A stretch of 64,000 nucleotides of DNA from Citrobacter portucalensis (GTDB lineage Bacteria; Pseudomonadota; Gammaproteobacteria; Enterobacterales; Enterobacteriaceae): positions 1 through 64,000 of the forward strand of contig NZ_MVFY01000005.1 of assembly GCF_002042885.1 (NCBI RefSeq). The letters are read 5' to 3'. Numbering within the stretch: the stretch's first letter is position 1; each line of letters begins with the position of its first letter. Positions 20,560-31,021 of the stretch are shown piece after piece. The translations under genes were made by a program, and so were the position numbers. The notes beneath the pieces were generated by a model, which saw only the letters and a list, made by a program, of their open reading frames with translations, searched no databases and was not told where the DNA came from.

Positions 20560-21402
20560 TTAGCGTCCTCGCAGTCCGTCGGCCAGACGCTTACTGTTAC
20601 GAACAGAAAGCAGCGTCAGCAGCGTGCGCCAGTTCATCCTTTTATTGCGGATCTGATAGAGGGTAAACAGCTGATATTTCTTACTCGCCCGGTCAAATTT
20701 GCCTTTGTGCTTGCGGTAAAACTGAAAGTAACCGGAGAATTTATTCGGCGATGAGGTAATACGCATCTCGCCGTGATTCACATGCAGGATCTGCGTCGCC
20801 TCTTTGACCTTCCACGGTTTGCCATACGCCACCACCATGCGCAGGAAGATGTCGTAATCCTGCGCCGCTTTCAGCGTGGTATCGAACAGGCATGCTTTAA
20901 ACCGCCATGCCCAGGTAAATACCTGATTACCAATGATGTTGCGTTTATAAAACCTGCGGCGCGAATATACGGACTTCGGATAGAGCGGCAGACTGGTCGG
21001 CTGCGAATACACTTCGCCCTCACAGACATAGTCATTGGCATACAGAAACGCCCGTGTGACCAGTTGATGCCGATACTGCAGGAACACGCTCAGGCGGTTC
21101 GGCGTCCATTCATCATCATCATCAATCCCCGTAATGTATTGCCCGTTGGCCTGCATAATGGCCTGATTACGCACCGCGCAGGCCCCGGAGTTGGTGGAAT
21201 TATGCGTATACGACACGCGCGGATCGTTGAGTTCCTCAACAAACTGCTGCAACTGCTCATATGAGGAAGAGCAATCATCCACAATGATCATCTCCCAGTG
21301 AGGATAGTCCTGGCGCAACACCGATTTAATCGCCCGAATGGCCAGCTGCTGGCGGTTCCAGGTTGGCATATAAATTGAAATTAGCGGGTTTTCTGTCGTC
21401 AT
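20560..21402 (-). CDS. wcaA: WcaA, colanic acid family 2 glycosyltransferase
   Basis: 280 residues, GT2. It has the N-terminal ISIYMPTWNRQQLAIRAI, VDDCSSSYEQL and the catalytic GIDDDDEWTPNRL carrying the DxD metal site. The protein is full length against E. coli WcaA. It is the first biosynthetic gene after wzc, from which it is separated by a REP element. The sugar specificity is not visible. Confidence 0.95.
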   Translation of the reverse strand: MTTENPLISIYMPTWNRQQLAIRAIKSVLRQDYPHWEMIIVDDCSSSYEQLQQFVEELNDPRVSYTHNSTNSGACAVRNQAIMQANGQYITGIDDDDEWTPNRLSVFLQYRHQLVTRAFLYANDYVCEGEVYSQPTSLPLYPKSVYSRRRFYKRNIIGNQVFTWAWRFKACLFDTTLKAAQDYDIFLRMVVAYGKPWKVKEATQILHVNHGEMRITSSPNKFSGYFQFYRKHKGKFDRASKKYQLFTLYQIRNKRMNWRTLLTLLSVRNSKRLADGLRGR

Positions 21403-21428
21403 TTTCGTTTCCGGATAGATACGCTTTT

Positions 21429-21464
21429 GTAGGCCGGATAAGGCGTTTTCGCCGCATCCGGCAG
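21429..21464. repeat. REP element between wzc and wcaA
   Basis: GTAGGCCGGATAAGGCG and GCCGCATCCGGCA form a near-palindromic REP hairpin in the 72-base gap between wzc and wcaA. It divides the export genes from the biosynthesis genes and may shape their relative expression. Confidence 0.85.
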
Positions 21465-21474
21465 GGTTGGTGAT

Positions 21475-23637
21475 TTATTTCGCATCCGACGTGTATTCGT
21501 ATTCGTAGTAGCCGTAATCCTGATACCCGCTGGCACGGCGGAAGATCGAGTTGAGGATCACCCCTTTCACCTGAATGCCGTTTTGCTCGAAGCGACTCAG
21601 GCTGGTTTCCACCTCTTTCAGCGTGTTGACCGCATAACGCGCCACCATCAGCGTGGTGCCGACATGACGGCCAACAATCGCCGCGTCGGTCACCGCCAGA
21701 ATTGGTGGGGTGTCAATCAGCACCAGGTCATAGTGCGAGCTGGCCCAGGCAATCAGTTCGCCGAAACGCTCGCTCATCAACAGCTCGGAAGGATTGGGAG
21801 GGACTTGACCGCGAGGGATCAGATCAAAATGCGGAATCGATGTCGGTTTGGCGCTGGATGAGATATCCCCCTTACCAATCAGGATCTCAGACAGGCCGTT
21901 GACGTTATTGGTCCCCAGCAGCTCGTGGGTATAGCCTTTACGCATATCGCAGTCGATCAACAGCACGCGTTTGTTGATCTGGCTGATGACTGCCGCCAGG
22001 TTGGCGCAGACAAACGTTTTACCAATCGACGGGCTGACGCCGGTCAGCATCAATACGTTGTTACGCGCCTGCATCATGGCAAAGTGCAGACTGGTACGCA
22101 GGCTGCGGACCGCTTCTATGGCGAGATCCGTTGGATTCCCCACGGCCAACAGCTGGCTTTGCTTGTAGCGTTTCACACCTTTAATGGTCTGAACGTTATC
22201 ACGCGCTTTTTGCCATTCAGATAGCGGAATACTGGCATACACGCTGATACCATGCTCTTCCAGCGCCTGGGGGCTTTCAATACCGCGATTAAACAGAGAA
22301 CGCAGCAGTACGCCCACCACAGAAAGCATCAAACCAAGAATGATACTGCCGAGAATAATCAGCGCCGTTTTCGGCTTCAGCACGCCAGGCTGGGCAATCG
22401 CGGGATCGACAATGCGCACATCGCCAACCGTACTGGCCTCGGTAATCTTCAGTTCCTGTTGCTTGTTCAGCAACTGCATATAGACCTGCTGACCGGACTC
22501 CACATCACGCGTCAGACGAACAATTTCCTGCTGCGTTTTCGGCATCGCCGTTACGCGCCCGTTCAGCTTACTTTTCTCATCTTCCAGCGCCTGGCGTTTT
22601 TCCAGCAGCGTGCGGTACGCCGGATGCGCTTTGGTGAAAAGCTTGGAAATCTCCGCTTCTTTAAAGGTCAGTTCATTCAGTTGCGCATCGATATTCACCA
22701 TCGAATCCAGCACCGCTTTGGCTTCCAGCGGCAAATCCACGGAGTCTTTATCCTGACGAAAGGCGTTCAGCTTGTTTTCAGCAACGTCAAGCCGGTTACG
22801 TACCTCAGGCAGTTGCTTTGCCAGAAACGCCAGACTTTTGGCGGCCTCTTCGGATTTACGTTCCACGTTTTGTTGCAGATAGTTGCGGGTAATACTGTCG
22901 AGGATCTGGCGGATTTGCTCGCGGTCTTCGCCGGTAAACGTCAGGCTCAATACGCCGGTGTCTTTGCCCGTTTCCGTCACCATCAGGTTATTTTGCAGGG
23001 TGTTTATCATGCCCAGCGTGGAGAATTTGCTGACGGTAAATTGGCTCTCCGGGCTGGCATGAATCGCCTCAACCAGCATCGTCACGCCATCATGTTCCAA
23101 CACCTTGCCGACTTGCCCCCGGGCGCTAAAACCCCCGTCACTCACCAGTTGATAGCTTTTGTCATTCAGCACATTGAGCGTGAAGGTCTGTTCATTCATT
23201 GCCTTTGGCAGCGTGAAGGTGGTCACATTAACCGTTTCGTTCTGGCGGCCCATCAGCCGGTCCCAGCCCGCGCCAAAAATAGGGAATGTATCTTTGGTAA
23301 CGGCGATATCGAGGTTAAGATCGTCTACCGTTTTCCCTAATACCAGACGCGACTGGATAAGCTGAATTTCCGCTTCCGAGGCCGGAGGTTTGTTCGACAA
23401 CGCCGAGCCAATATCCTGCACCAGTGAATTTCCGGTATTTTGCTCAATTTGCACCAGCGCGTCCGCACTGTAGATGGGTGTGGCGAACAGCGTGTAGACC
23501 GCGGCACACAATGCAAAGCCCGCGGTAATGCCAAGAACCCACCAGCGGGCTTCCACTACCGTTGCGACCAGACGACCAATATCGATTTCATCATTGCCCG
23601 TTACCGGCGCAGCAGACTGTTTAACTTTTTCTGTCAT
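21475..23637 (-). CDS. wzc: Wzc, tyrosine autokinase and polysaccharide co-polymerase
   Basis: 720 residues, an inner-membrane BY-kinase. The N-terminal Wzz domain lies between two membrane helices (about 32-52 and 425-450) around a long coiled periplasmic region. The cytoplasmic kinase has Walker A GVSPSIGKTFVCANLA near residue 540, the second motif LLIDCDMRKG, and Walker B LVLIDTPP. The tail YQDYGYYEYEY is the tyrosine cluster that is autophosphorylated. Cycling phosphorylation by Wzc and removal by Wzb drives polymerisation and export through Wza. The ATG at 23637 overlaps the wzb stop (ATGA) and gives the E. coli length. Confidence 0.97.
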   Translation of the reverse strand: MTEKVKQSAAPVTGNDEIDIGRLVATVVEARWWVLGITAGFALCAAVYTLFATPIYSADALVQIEQNTGNSLVQDIGSALSNKPPASEAEIQLIQSRLVLGKTVDDLNLDIAVTKDTFPIFGAGWDRLMGRQNETVNVTTFTLPKAMNEQTFTLNVLNDKSYQLVSDGGFSARGQVGKVLEHDGVTMLVEAIHASPESQFTVSKFSTLGMINTLQNNLMVTETGKDTGVLSLTFTGEDREQIRQILDSITRNYLQQNVERKSEEAAKSLAFLAKQLPEVRNRLDVAENKLNAFRQDKDSVDLPLEAKAVLDSMVNIDAQLNELTFKEAEISKLFTKAHPAYRTLLEKRQALEDEKSKLNGRVTAMPKTQQEIVRLTRDVESGQQVYMQLLNKQQELKITEASTVGDVRIVDPAIAQPGVLKPKTALIILGSIILGLMLSVVGVLLRSLFNRGIESPQALEEHGISVYASIPLSEWQKARDNVQTIKGVKRYKQSQLLAVGNPTDLAIEAVRSLRTSLHFAMMQARNNVLMLTGVSPSIGKTFVCANLAAVISQINKRVLLIDCDMRKGYTHELLGTNNVNGLSEILIGKGDISSSAKPTSIPHFDLIPRGQVPPNPSELLMSERFGELIAWASSHYDLVLIDTPPILAVTDAAIVGRHVGTTLMVARYAVNTLKEVETSLSRFEQNGIQVKGVILNSIFRRASGYQDYGYYEYEYTSDAK

Positions 23638-24083
23638 TGTTTTCCCTGCTCTGCGTTCAGTGCCTGAGCCCATTGGCGGGCAGACCGTTCAAGTAATGCG
23701 TACACCGCGTCAAACGCATCACGGCTTTTACGATACGGATCGGGAATTTCGCGCTCGCTGTCCCAGTGCCCAAAAAGCATCACTTTGCCGCGCATCTCCG
23801 GCACCATTTCACACAGGGCAGAGATATGGCGCTTTTCCATGGTCAGGATCAGGTCATACTCCCGGCACATTCGTCCCGAGATCTGCCGGGCACAATGATT
23901 ATCCAGTGACAGGTTGTGCGCCTGCGCCACGCTAATAGCACACGGATCCGCGCCTTTCCCCACCAGCGCCCCAAGACCGGCTGAAGAGACCGTTAACGCC
24001 GGATGAAATTGCCTTAATAAGCGCTCTGCCGTCGGGGAACGACAAATGTTCCCCACACAAACAACTAAGATTTTGTTAAACAT
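23634..24083 (-). CDS. wzb: Wzb, low-molecular-weight protein tyrosine phosphatase
   Basis: 149 residues. The P-loop CVGNICRSPTAE provides the nucleophile Cys9 and Arg15; the general acid Asp is in the IPDPYRKS motif near residue 115. It dephosphorylates the Wzc tyrosine tail. It lies 5 bases after wza and overlaps wzc. Confidence 0.97.
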   Translation of the reverse strand: MFNKILVVCVGNICRSPTAERLLRQFHPALTVSSAGLGALVGKGADPCAISVAQAHNLSLDNHCARQISGRMCREYDLILTMEKRHISALCEMVPEMRGKVMLFGHWDSEREIPDPYRKSRDAFDAVYALLERSARQWAQALNAEQGKQ

Positions 24084-24088
24084 GATGA

Positions 24089-25228
24089 TTACCAGTTGTG
24101 AAGGTCGCTGGCCGTGTCCGTCATATAGCGAACACCGCTAATAGTCGGCAGCAACTGATTGATCAAACGGTTCCAGCGAGCAACCGGCGCGGTAGTGACG
24201 TACACCACATCGTATGGCTGGAGTCGGAATGATGTTGTCATCACCAGCGACGTCGCATCGGACATATCAAGCTGATAGATATTGGCGATCTTGCCGTTGT
24301 TCCCGCCCTCGCCTTTCAATGGTCGAATAACGAAAATGCCGCTGGCGTTGGAGGTGGTCAGGTCAATACCTTCGGCATTGCCCAGCGCTTCGGTAAGCGT
24401 CATGCCGCTGAAGTCCATTTTGAGGGTGCTCTGTTTTTTCACTTCTCCCATTACGAAGACTTTCAGATCGTCATTACGCGGAACAAACAGAATGTCGCCG
24501 GGATAGAGCAGCCGGTTCTGGCTCAGGTCGCCATTTTGCATCAGCGCTTGCAGTGAAATACGTTGCTCCTGCCCTTTATGAGTCAGTACAACGTTGCGCC
24601 AGTCTGCTGCCTCGGTGAGACCGCCAGCGGCGTTAATGGCATCGAGAACGGTAAGCGGTACGTTGGTGATGGCCTGCTGGCCGGATTTGTTCACCTGCCC
24701 GGAGACATAGGCCTTCTGCGAGCGGAAAGCGGCGATATTAACGTCCACCTGCGGGTCAGCAATGTACTTCGCTAAGCGCCCGGTAATATCACTACGAATC
24801 TCTGCCAACGTTTTCCCTACCACGCTGACTTTGCCGATGTAGGGGTAAAACATGGTGCCATCAGGCTGCACCCAGTTGCCGGTATCGCTTGAGCTACGGT
24901 ACTGCCCAGCTGGCGTGGTGAGTTCAGGATGGTCCCAGACGGTCACATTCAGGACATCCCCCGGGCCGACCCGGTACTGATATCCGGAAATCTCCTGGTC
25001 CAGCGACATATTTGGCTGGGCAACATTTGGTCGAGGACGTAATTGTTCGACCAGCCGTGGCGTGAGTGGATAAACATTCACCATGCGATCGATATCAAAA
25101 TCAGCGTCCTGCTGTTTAATCACATCTTTGCCCATCGTAGACATATTGCTGCCCGGAAGCACGGTACAACCGTTTATCAAGATCACCGATACCAATACTG
25201 GCATCAATTTAAGTTTGGATTTCATCAT
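24089..25228 (-). CDS. wza: Wza, outer-membrane polysaccharide export lipoprotein
   Basis: 379 residues. The signal peptide ends in the lipobox LINGC with lipidated Cys21. The poly-export domain [19 protein letters not shown] is followed by SLBB domains ([10 protein letters not shown] and [10 protein letters not shown] regions). The amphipathic C-terminal helix [15 protein letters not shown] forms the octameric barrel across the outer membrane. It is the first gene of the operon, with a 5' region of several hundred bases that carries JUMPstart. Confidence 0.97.
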   Translation of the reverse strand: MMKSKLKLMPVLVSVILINGCTVLPGSNMSTMGKDVIKQQDADFDIDRMVNVYPLTPRLVEQLRPRPNVAQPNMSLDQEISGYQYRVGPGDVLNVTVWDHPELTTPAGQYRSSSDTGNWVQPDGTMFYPYIGKVSVVGKTLAEIRSDITGRLAKYIADPQVDVNIAAFRSQKAYVSGQVNKSGQQAITNVPLTVLDAINAAGGLTEAADWRNVVLTHKGQEQRISLQALMQNGDLSQNRLLYPGDILFVPRNDDLKVFVMGEVKKQSTLKMDFSGMTLTEALGNAEGIDLTTSNASGIFVIRPLKGEGGNNGKIANIYQLDMSDATSLVMTTSFRLQPYDVVYVTTAPVARWNRLINQLLPTISGVRYMTDTASDLHNW

Positions 25229-25883
25229 TGATTATTTATCACTTTGGCAGAGTATTTATCACATGCAATCTAAATAGCGACTTCGCCTGTACGTATTTAC
25301 CTTGCCGTTAATTGAAATGGAATTTAACTGGCATCAGTCCTAAAAAAAATGAATTCATCTGCGGTCTCTTGACAGAATAATTTAGGCTTGTTTCAGGCGA
25401 CCAGACACGCTACCGCCCCTGGCTTCACTAGCTACCAATGCACTGATTAATTTAAATTTTTATCTTCTCCTTTATTTTCATCACATTTACAGCGTTAACG
25501 CATCGGGAATGGCGCCACTGATTGATGAGGAAATATTTATCTTTTGATTATTACCGCAAGAATTGTTGCAGCTATGCGAATATCAGGCAAGATAACAAAC
25601 CGCCGATACCTGGCTTTTAAGATTAATATTAAGCGTCGGATTTATATATTTTTAGGATTTTATTGATATTGACAATATTGATATAAAAATATTCCACCTG
25701 CGATATTTCCTAAATATGTTTAGATTAATAAAATCATTTCCTGTAGTTACATTAAGGCTATTATCCTGCATCAGTTCTGATATAACCGACAGAGAAATCC
25801 CTTCTCGCCATTGCATTTTTCGCCAGTTTTACCCATGATCGAATTGTGACAATTGTCATACAACTATGGGTATAGCATTTACT
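25229..25883. promoter_or_regulatory. Long AT-rich leader and promoter region between wza and yegH
   Basis: 655 bases with no gene, AT-rich from about 25550 on. It must hold the divergent promoters of wza (leftward) and yegH (rightward). Two weak candidates for the RcsA-RcsB box (consensus TAAGAATATTCCTA) stand out: TAAGATTAATATTA at 25618-25631, and a reverse-orientation TAGGAAATATCGCA at 25699-25712, about 390 and 470 bases upstream of the wza start. In E. coli the box lies several hundred bases before wza. I cannot decide between them. The JUMPstart lies nearer to wza. Confidence 0.6.
25406..25444 (-). promoter_or_regulatory. JUMPstart element with ops site in the wza leader
   Basis: On the minus strand the ops 12-mer GGCGGTAGCGTG (25406-25417) is a perfect consensus match and the rest of JUMPstart lies just upstream of it. 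It sits in the transcribed leader about 180 bases before wza and should recruit RfaH to the roughly 23-kb colanic acid transcript. The O-antigen copy at 1373-1410 shares the core but differs in the middle. Confidence 0.92.
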
Positions 25884-27467
25884 ATGGAATGGATTGCCGA
25901 TCCGTCAATCTGGGCCGGACTGGTCACGTTAATCGTGATCGAACTTGTTCTTGGCATTGATAATCTTGTTTTTATTGCCATCCTCGCGGAGAAACTACCT
26001 CCTGCCCAGCGGGATAAGGCGCGTATTACAGGGCTACTGCTAGCAATGGTTATGCGCCTGCTGCTGCTGGCATCAATATCCTGGCTGGTAACGCTGACCA
26101 CGCCGCTGTTCAGCATTCGCGATCTCAGCTTCAGCGCCCGCGATCTGATCATGCTGTTCGGTGGTTTCTTCCTACTGTTTAAAGCCACTATGGAGCTCAA
26201 CGAACGGCTGGAAGGGAAAGACAGCGATAACCCCACCCAGCGTAAAGGCGCTAAGTTCTGGGGTGTGGTCGCGCAGATCGTGGTGCTGGACGCCATCTTC
26301 TCTCTGGATTCCGTCATTACCGCTGTTGGCATGGTCGATCACCTGGCGGTGATGATGGCGGCAGTCATTATTGCCATCAGCCTGATGTTGCTGGCCAGCA
26401 AGTCGCTGACGCGCTTTGTTAACAGCCATCCAACTATTGTTATTCTGTGTCTGAGCTTCCTGCTGATGATTGGTTTCAGTCTGGTGGCCGAAGGGTTTGG
26501 TTTCCATATCCCGAAAGGTTACCTGTACGCGGCCATCGGCTTCTCGGTCATGATCGAAGCATTGAACCAGTTGGCTATCTTTAACCGTCGTCGCTTCCTC
26601 TCAGCCAACCATACTCTGCGCCAGCGCACCGCCGAGGCGGTAATGCGGCTGCTGAGCGGGCAAAAAGAAGATGCCGAACTGGATGCCGAAACCGCAGCGA
26701 TGCTGGCGGATCATCATGAAGGTCAGATTTTTGCGCCACAGGAGCGGCGGATGATTGAACGTGTGCTGAACTTCAATCAGCGTACCGTCAGCAGTATCAT
26801 GACCTCGCGCCATGATATTGAACATATCGACCTCAATGCACCCGAAGCAGAAATCCGCGCCTTACTGGAAAAAAACCAGCATACGCGTCTGGTGGTCACT
26901 GGCGAAGACGAGCAGGAGGAACTGCTGGGCGTGGTGCATGTCATCGATTTACTGCAACAGTCTCTGCGCGGCGAACCGCTCGACCTGCGCGTCTTGATTC
27001 GCCAGCCGCTGGTGTTCCCGGAGACCTTGCCGCTGCTTCCGGCGCTTGAGCAGTTCCGTAATGCCCGCACGCACTTCGCGTTTGTAGCCGATGAATTTGG
27101 TTCCGTCGAAGGGATTGTGACGCTGAGTGATGTGATGGAAACCATCGCCGGCAATCTGCCAAACGAGGTAGAGGAAATCGACGCCCGTCATGATATTCAG
27201 AAAAACGCCGATGGTTCGTGGACCGCTAACGGACATATGCCACTGGAAGACCTGGTGCAGTACGTGCCTATCCCGTTAGACGATAAGCGTGAGTATCACA
27301 CCATTGCCGGACTGTTAATGGAGTATTTGCAGCGCATCCCGAAAACCGGGGAGGAAGTCCAGGTTGGCGACTATCGGCTAAAAACCCTGCAGGTGGAAAA
27401 TCATCGCGTGCAAAAGGTCCAGCTGATACCGCTACACAGTGAAGAAGAGATGGATTACGAGGTGTAA
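25884..27467 (+). CDS. yegH: YegH, TerC-type membrane protein with CBS and CorC domains
   Basis: 527 residues. The N-terminal TerC domain (about 1-215) has seven or so membrane helices and the acidic motifs [12 protein letters not shown] and [16 protein letters not shown] pair of CBS domains follows (about 290-420: [13 protein letters not shown] and [19 protein letters not shown]). The C-terminal CorC/HlyC domain (about 435-520) has the [16 protein letters not shown] region. The architecture suggests metal-ion or divalent-cation handling; the function in E. coli is not settled. I prefer the internal ATG at 25884 over 25866 because homologues start MEWIADPS; neither has a strong ribosome binding site. 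It diverges from wza. Confidence 0.9.
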   Translation: MEWIADPSIWAGLVTLIVIELVLGIDNLVFIAILAEKLPPAQRDKARITGLLLAMVMRLLLLASISWLVTLTTPLFSIRDLSFSARDLIMLFGGFFLLFKATMELNERLEGKDSDNPTQRKGAKFWGVVAQIVVLDAIFSLDSVITAVGMVDHLAVMMAAVIIAISLMLLASKSLTRFVNSHPTIVILCLSFLLMIGFSLVAEGFGFHIPKGYLYAAIGFSVMIEALNQLAIFNRRRFLSANHTLRQRTAEAVMRLLSGQKEDAELDAETAAMLADHHEGQIFAPQERRMIERVLNFNQRTVSSIMTSRHDIEHIDLNAPEAEIRALLEKNQHTRLVVTGEDEQEELLGVVHVIDLLQQSLRGEPLDLRVLIRQPLVFPETLPLLPALEQFRNARTHFAFVADEFGSVEGIVTLSDVMETIAGNLPNEVEEIDARHDIQKNADGSWTANGHMPLEDLVQYVPIPLDDKREYHTIAGLLMEYLQRIPKTGEEVQVGDYRLKTLQVENHRVQKVQLIPLHSEEEMDYEV

Positions 27468-27474
27468 GTCACGA

Positions 27475-27503
27475 GCCGGATGGGGCATTAGCCACCATCC
27501 GGC
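27475..27503. repeat. REP-like hairpin between convergent yegH and asmA
   Basis: GCCGGATGG (27475-27483) pairs perfectly with CCATCCGGC (27495-27503) around an 11-base loop. It sits in the 44-base gap between two convergent genes, where it could protect or end both transcripts. There is no long T run. Confidence 0.75.
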
Positions 27504-27511
27504 AATATGAA

Positions 27512-29365
27512 TCAGAGCTTATCCAGCAACTTTTTAACATCTTTGCCGTTGCGGGAATCTTTATTGCGATCTGCCCAGTCATTCAGACGACGTTTTGCTT
27601 CATCCTGCAGATGCTTACGCAAAAGCTGATCAACTTGCAGACTGTAGTTCAGTGATTGCCACTGGCCATAGACCCTGAGAGGAACCGGGGTGGCCTTCAG
27701 GAAACTAATCAACTTACTTTCGCCATCCCAACCGCCCAGCACGCGAATGTTAAACAGCGTGTCGCAATTCTGCTTCACCAGATCTAACGTTCCTTTGCCG
27801 GTTAGCGCCAACATCGCGGACTCCCCTGCCATGTTATCCAGCGTCACCTCACCGTTATCCAGACTCATATCGGTTACAAAATGATCCAACCGGGTCACGT
27901 TATCGAGGTTTTGCTGAGATTTAACATCCCCACCGCTGCGTTCTACAGCCTGTTGAATCATCTGCTGGAAGTTCATCCCTTCCATTCGCGTATCGTTCAT
28001 TTCGACATGGGCCTGCCCTTGCCAGCTATGGCGAAACGCCTGGGCGTCAATATCTGAGCCGGAAAAATCTCCCGCCAGCGACAGCTTGCCGGTGAGTGCG
28101 ATGGGGTAATCAAAGGCCTTCAAAATAGTGCCAATTTCCACACCTTCCAGGCGCGGATGAAAGACCGCTCGCGGTTCTCCCTTTCTGGCATCCAGCGTGC
28201 CGGGCAGTGAGATCAGCCCGCCATCACTTTTTCCCTGCAACTGCGCAATGTTCAGTAAGCCGAACTGGTTGTCTATTTTTGCCGAAACACTCTCAAACGC
28301 CATTTTCCGCCACAGCACTTTGTCAGCCTGCAAAGCGATGTCTGCCGAAAAACCCTTGAGTCCCTGATACGAAACGGCATCAACCTGGGAAGCAATGACG
28401 GGGCGCGCCAGCGTTGACTGACTCTGACCTTGCTGAACGTCACCTTTTGCTGTCGCCGCTGCGTCATGTTGTACGAGCAGGTTATCCAGATTGAGCTGAC
28501 CAAATTTCAGGTCGACGGCCCATTCTGGTTTTTCCAACAAGGCCACATGTGCTTGCCCGGAGAACGAAGAGTCATTGGCGGTCAAATTTATCTGACTAAA
28601 CGAAAGCTGTTTTTTCTCTTCCAGCCATTGTGTCTGAAGATGTCCCTGACCGTTGATCCCCTGGGGCGGCAAATCGGCCCCCTGCAATTGCCAGCTTAAC
28701 TGCTCGATATTCGCAGATAAGTTGTGCGGATAATCGGAGGCATCGACCGTGCCGTTAAAGGATAACGCGAGATCGCGCTGATCGCGGTTCACACGCCCGG
28801 AAAAATCAAACGTGCCGCGGTGCTGGCTATCTTGTTCCATCTCCAGACGAATATCACGAACAGTAACTTGTTCATCGTCTTCATGCTGGAATACCAGAAC
28901 ACTGTCGGCAACCCGCAAACGGGCGATATCAAACGACCATCCTTTGTCTTCCGCCAGATCGGGCAACATATTGTCTTTTGGGGCAACAGGTGCATCTTTG
29001 CCTCGTACCGCCTCAGTTTGCGGGGTCAGTTGAATCACTGCGCCTTTGAGCATCACCTGCTTCACGCTGAGCTGGTGGCTCAACAGCGGCCATAACGCAA
29101 CGTCAAGACGCATATTGTCGGCACGAACCAGAGGTTCGCTGGCACCTTCAGCCGTTAACACCACTCGCCCTGAGAGGATACTCAGTTGCGGCCATACGTG
29201 CCAACGCAGGGGGCCATCCAACTGCAGCTGATACCCGCTACGTGCGGCAACCTGCTTGACCATATACGCGCGGAAATCATTCGGATTCACCAACAGTACT
29301 AACGCAGAAAAGCCGGCCACCAGCACGACCAGAAGAATCATCAGCGTCGTCAGAAATCGTCTCAT
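27512..29365 (-). CDS. asmA: AsmA, inner-membrane anchored outer-membrane assembly factor
   Basis: 617 residues, as in E. coli. One N-terminal membrane anchor (about 6-26, LTTLMILLVVLVAGFSALVLLV) is followed by a large periplasmic domain of the AsmA/TamB-like family; the C-terminal AsmA domain holds MEGMNFQQMIQQAVERSGGD. The family forms long hydrophobic-groove proteins implicated in phospholipid transport and in outer-membrane protein assembly. It precedes dcd in opposite reading order on the same strand (dcd is upstream, 26 bases). Confidence 0.95.
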   Translation of the reverse strand: MRRFLTTLMILLVVLVAGFSALVLLVNPNDFRAYMVKQVAARSGYQLQLDGPLRWHVWPQLSILSGRVVLTAEGASEPLVRADNMRLDVALWPLLSHQLSVKQVMLKGAVIQLTPQTEAVRGKDAPVAPKDNMLPDLAEDKGWSFDIARLRVADSVLVFQHEDDEQVTVRDIRLEMEQDSQHRGTFDFSGRVNRDQRDLALSFNGTVDASDYPHNLSANIEQLSWQLQGADLPPQGINGQGHLQTQWLEEKKQLSFSQINLTANDSSFSGQAHVALLEKPEWAVDLKFGQLNLDNLLVQHDAAATAKGDVQQGQSQSTLARPVIASQVDAVSYQGLKGFSADIALQADKVLWRKMAFESVSAKIDNQFGLLNIAQLQGKSDGGLISLPGTLDARKGEPRAVFHPRLEGVEIGTILKAFDYPIALTGKLSLAGDFSGSDIDAQAFRHSWQGQAHVEMNDTRMEGMNFQQMIQQAVERSGGDVKSQQNLDNVTRLDHFVTDMSLDNGEVTLDNMAGESAMLALTGKGTLDLVKQNCDTLFNIRVLGGWDGESKLISFLKATPVPLRVYGQWQSLNYSLQVDQLLRKHLQDEAKRRLNDWADRNKDSRNGKDVKKLLDKL

Positions 29366-29391
29366 GCTATCCCCAATGGACTGATAAACAC

Positions 29392-29973
29392 TCAGTCTTT
29401 ATCGATCCGGCTGGCAACGGCGCCCTGCTGGTCGCGATACTTCGCATCCTGACGACGGTTGTATGGTCGCGCTGCCGGACCGGAAAGCGGTTCGAAACTT
29501 AGCGCACCAATCGGCATGCCCGGACGCAGAGCCAGCGGTAATTTTCCGGAGTTGTAAAACTCCAGTACGATACAGCCAGACCAGCCCGGATCGATACGGT
29601 GTGCGGTGACGTGTACCATCAGTCCCAGACGCGCCAGAGATGAACGGCCATCTAACCAACCGACGAGATCGGAAGGCAACGTCACGGATTCGAATGTTAC
29701 TGCCAGCGCAAGCTCACCCGGATGCAAGAAGAATGCCTCGCCGTCCTTGAGGACGATTTCATCACTCATCACGCGATCCAGCGCGGCGCTGACTTCATCT
29801 TTCGGTCCGCTCAAATCGATATACGCCGCCGTATGACCGCGGAACGTACGGAATTTGTTGCCAAGACGCACATCTACCGTGGCGCCATTGATTCGCTCGA
29901 CAGGAGGGCGTGGAGTGATCGACAGGCGACCTTCATCCAACCAGGCTTCAATATCTCGGTCACATAAACGCAT
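29392..29973 (-). CDS. dcd: Dcd, dCTP deaminase
   Basis: 193 residues. It deaminates dCTP to dUTP, the main source of dTMP in enterobacteria. Catalytic Glu138 is in VLEFYNSG, and the active-site [10 protein letters not shown] (108-117) holds Ser111 and Arg115. A GGAG ribosome binding site precedes the ATG. It lies between udk and asmA, both on the same strand. Confidence 0.97.
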   Translation of the reverse strand: MRLCDRDIEAWLDEGRLSITPRPPVERINGATVDVRLGNKFRTFRGHTAAYIDLSGPKDEVSAALDRVMSDEIVLKDGEAFFLHPGELALAVTFESVTLPSDLVGWLDGRSSLARLGLMVHVTAHRIDPGWSGCIVLEFYNSGKLPLALRPGMPIGALSFEPLSGPAARPYNRRQDAKYRDQQGAVASRIDKD

Positions 29974-29999
29974 GGCACTTTCTCCTTTCGTGCTTCAAA

Positions 30000-30024
30000 C
30001 CCTTAATGCCAGGTGCGTTAAGGG
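30000..30024. other. Hairpin between udk and dcd
   Basis: CCCTTAA (30000-30006) pairs with TTAAGGG (30018-30024). There is no real T run after it on the minus strand, so it would at most weaken read-through from udk into dcd. Confidence 0.4.
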
Positions 30025-30064
30025 TGAACCAGGTTATCACTGAACGGTACACAATTCGCTGAAC

Positions 30065-30706
30065 TTATTCAAAGAACTGACTGATTTTAGCCTTCAGAAT
30101 ATCGATGGCGATGCGGTTTTTACCCCCGCGCGGCACAATGATGTCGGCGTATTGCTTTGAAGGCTCAATAAATTGCAGGAACATTGGACGGACGGTTTTC
30201 TGGTATTGCGCCATCACCGAATCCATTGAACGACCACGTTCATTCACATCGCGCTTAATACGGCGCATCAGACAAATATCCAGCGGCGTATCAACAAAAA
30301 TAGAAAAGTTCATCTCATCGCGCAAACGCGCATCCGTCAGCAGCAAAATGCCTTCCAGGATAATGACTTTCTTCGGTTCGATATGAATAGTGTCTTGCGT
30401 ACGCGTGTGCTCAACATAGCTATAAACCGGCAGCTCAATGGCAGAGCCGCGTTTCAGCGTTTGCAGATGTTGAAACAGCAGGCTGTGGTCCATCGCGTTC
30501 GGATGGTCGTAGTTGGTTTTTACACGTTCTTCCATCGACAGATGGCTTTGATCTTTGTAATAGCTGTCTTCGGGAATAACGCCAATATGTTCGTCACCGA
30601 CTTGTTCACGCAATTCGCGATAAAGAGTACTGGCAATAAGGCTCTTGCCGGAAGCCGATGCGCCGGCAATGCCGATAATGACGCACTGATGGGACTGATC
30701 AGTCAT
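30065..30706 (-). CDS. udk: Udk, uridine/cytidine kinase
   Basis: 213 residues, a P-loop kinase that phosphorylates uridine and cytidine (GTP preferred in E. coli) for pyrimidine salvage. The Walker A is [11 protein letters not shown] (12-22). The substrate-binding [11 protein letters not shown] and lid [11 protein letters not shown] are visible. It diverges from yegE and is followed by dcd, another pyrimidine nucleotide enzyme, on the same strand. Confidence 0.97.
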   Translation of the reverse strand: MTDQSHQCVIIGIAGASASGKSLIASTLYRELREQVGDEHIGVIPEDSYYKDQSHLSMEERVKTNYDHPNAMDHSLLFQHLQTLKRGSAIELPVYSYVEHTRTQDTIHIEPKKVIILEGILLLTDARLRDEMNFSIFVDTPLDICLMRRIKRDVNERGRSMDSVMAQYQKTVRPMFLQFIEPSKQYADIIVPRGGKNRIAIDILKAKISQFFE

Positions 30707-31021
30707 AAATTTAGCGACCTGATTAACCTGGATGTAAGGAAGGGCGGCGCCGAAACGCCAAACGCGGCAATTATAGGGATTTCAGCGGCGCGATGCCACC
30801 CCAGGCTGCACCAATGCTGTCCCTGTCGCAAATTAAAATGGTCAGATTTAGAACAGCCGCTATATTTATTCACCTGCCTTAGGAATTAATAGCTTGGGAG
30901 TGTTAATTTATGAGCAGCTGGCGTATAAATTGTAAATTGTTTGTACTAGCATAATCCCAGATTAAATGTGATGCGTCCGGCATCTCTGCTGGGCGACAAC
31001 GGCTATTTGGGTAGAGTGGTA
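30707..31021. other. udk-yegE divergent intergenic region
   Basis: 315 bases holding the divergent udk and yegE promoters. CATAAT near 30950 is a possible yegE -10 with no clear -35, consistent with the stationary-phase control known in E. coli, but this is weak. No other gene is evident. Confidence 0.4.

Noticed and set aside
22252-23340. 362-codon plus-strand frame over wzc
   Set aside because: Antisense shadow of a high-GC real gene; the residue make-up is biased (rich in His, Gln, Arg) and there is no start signal.
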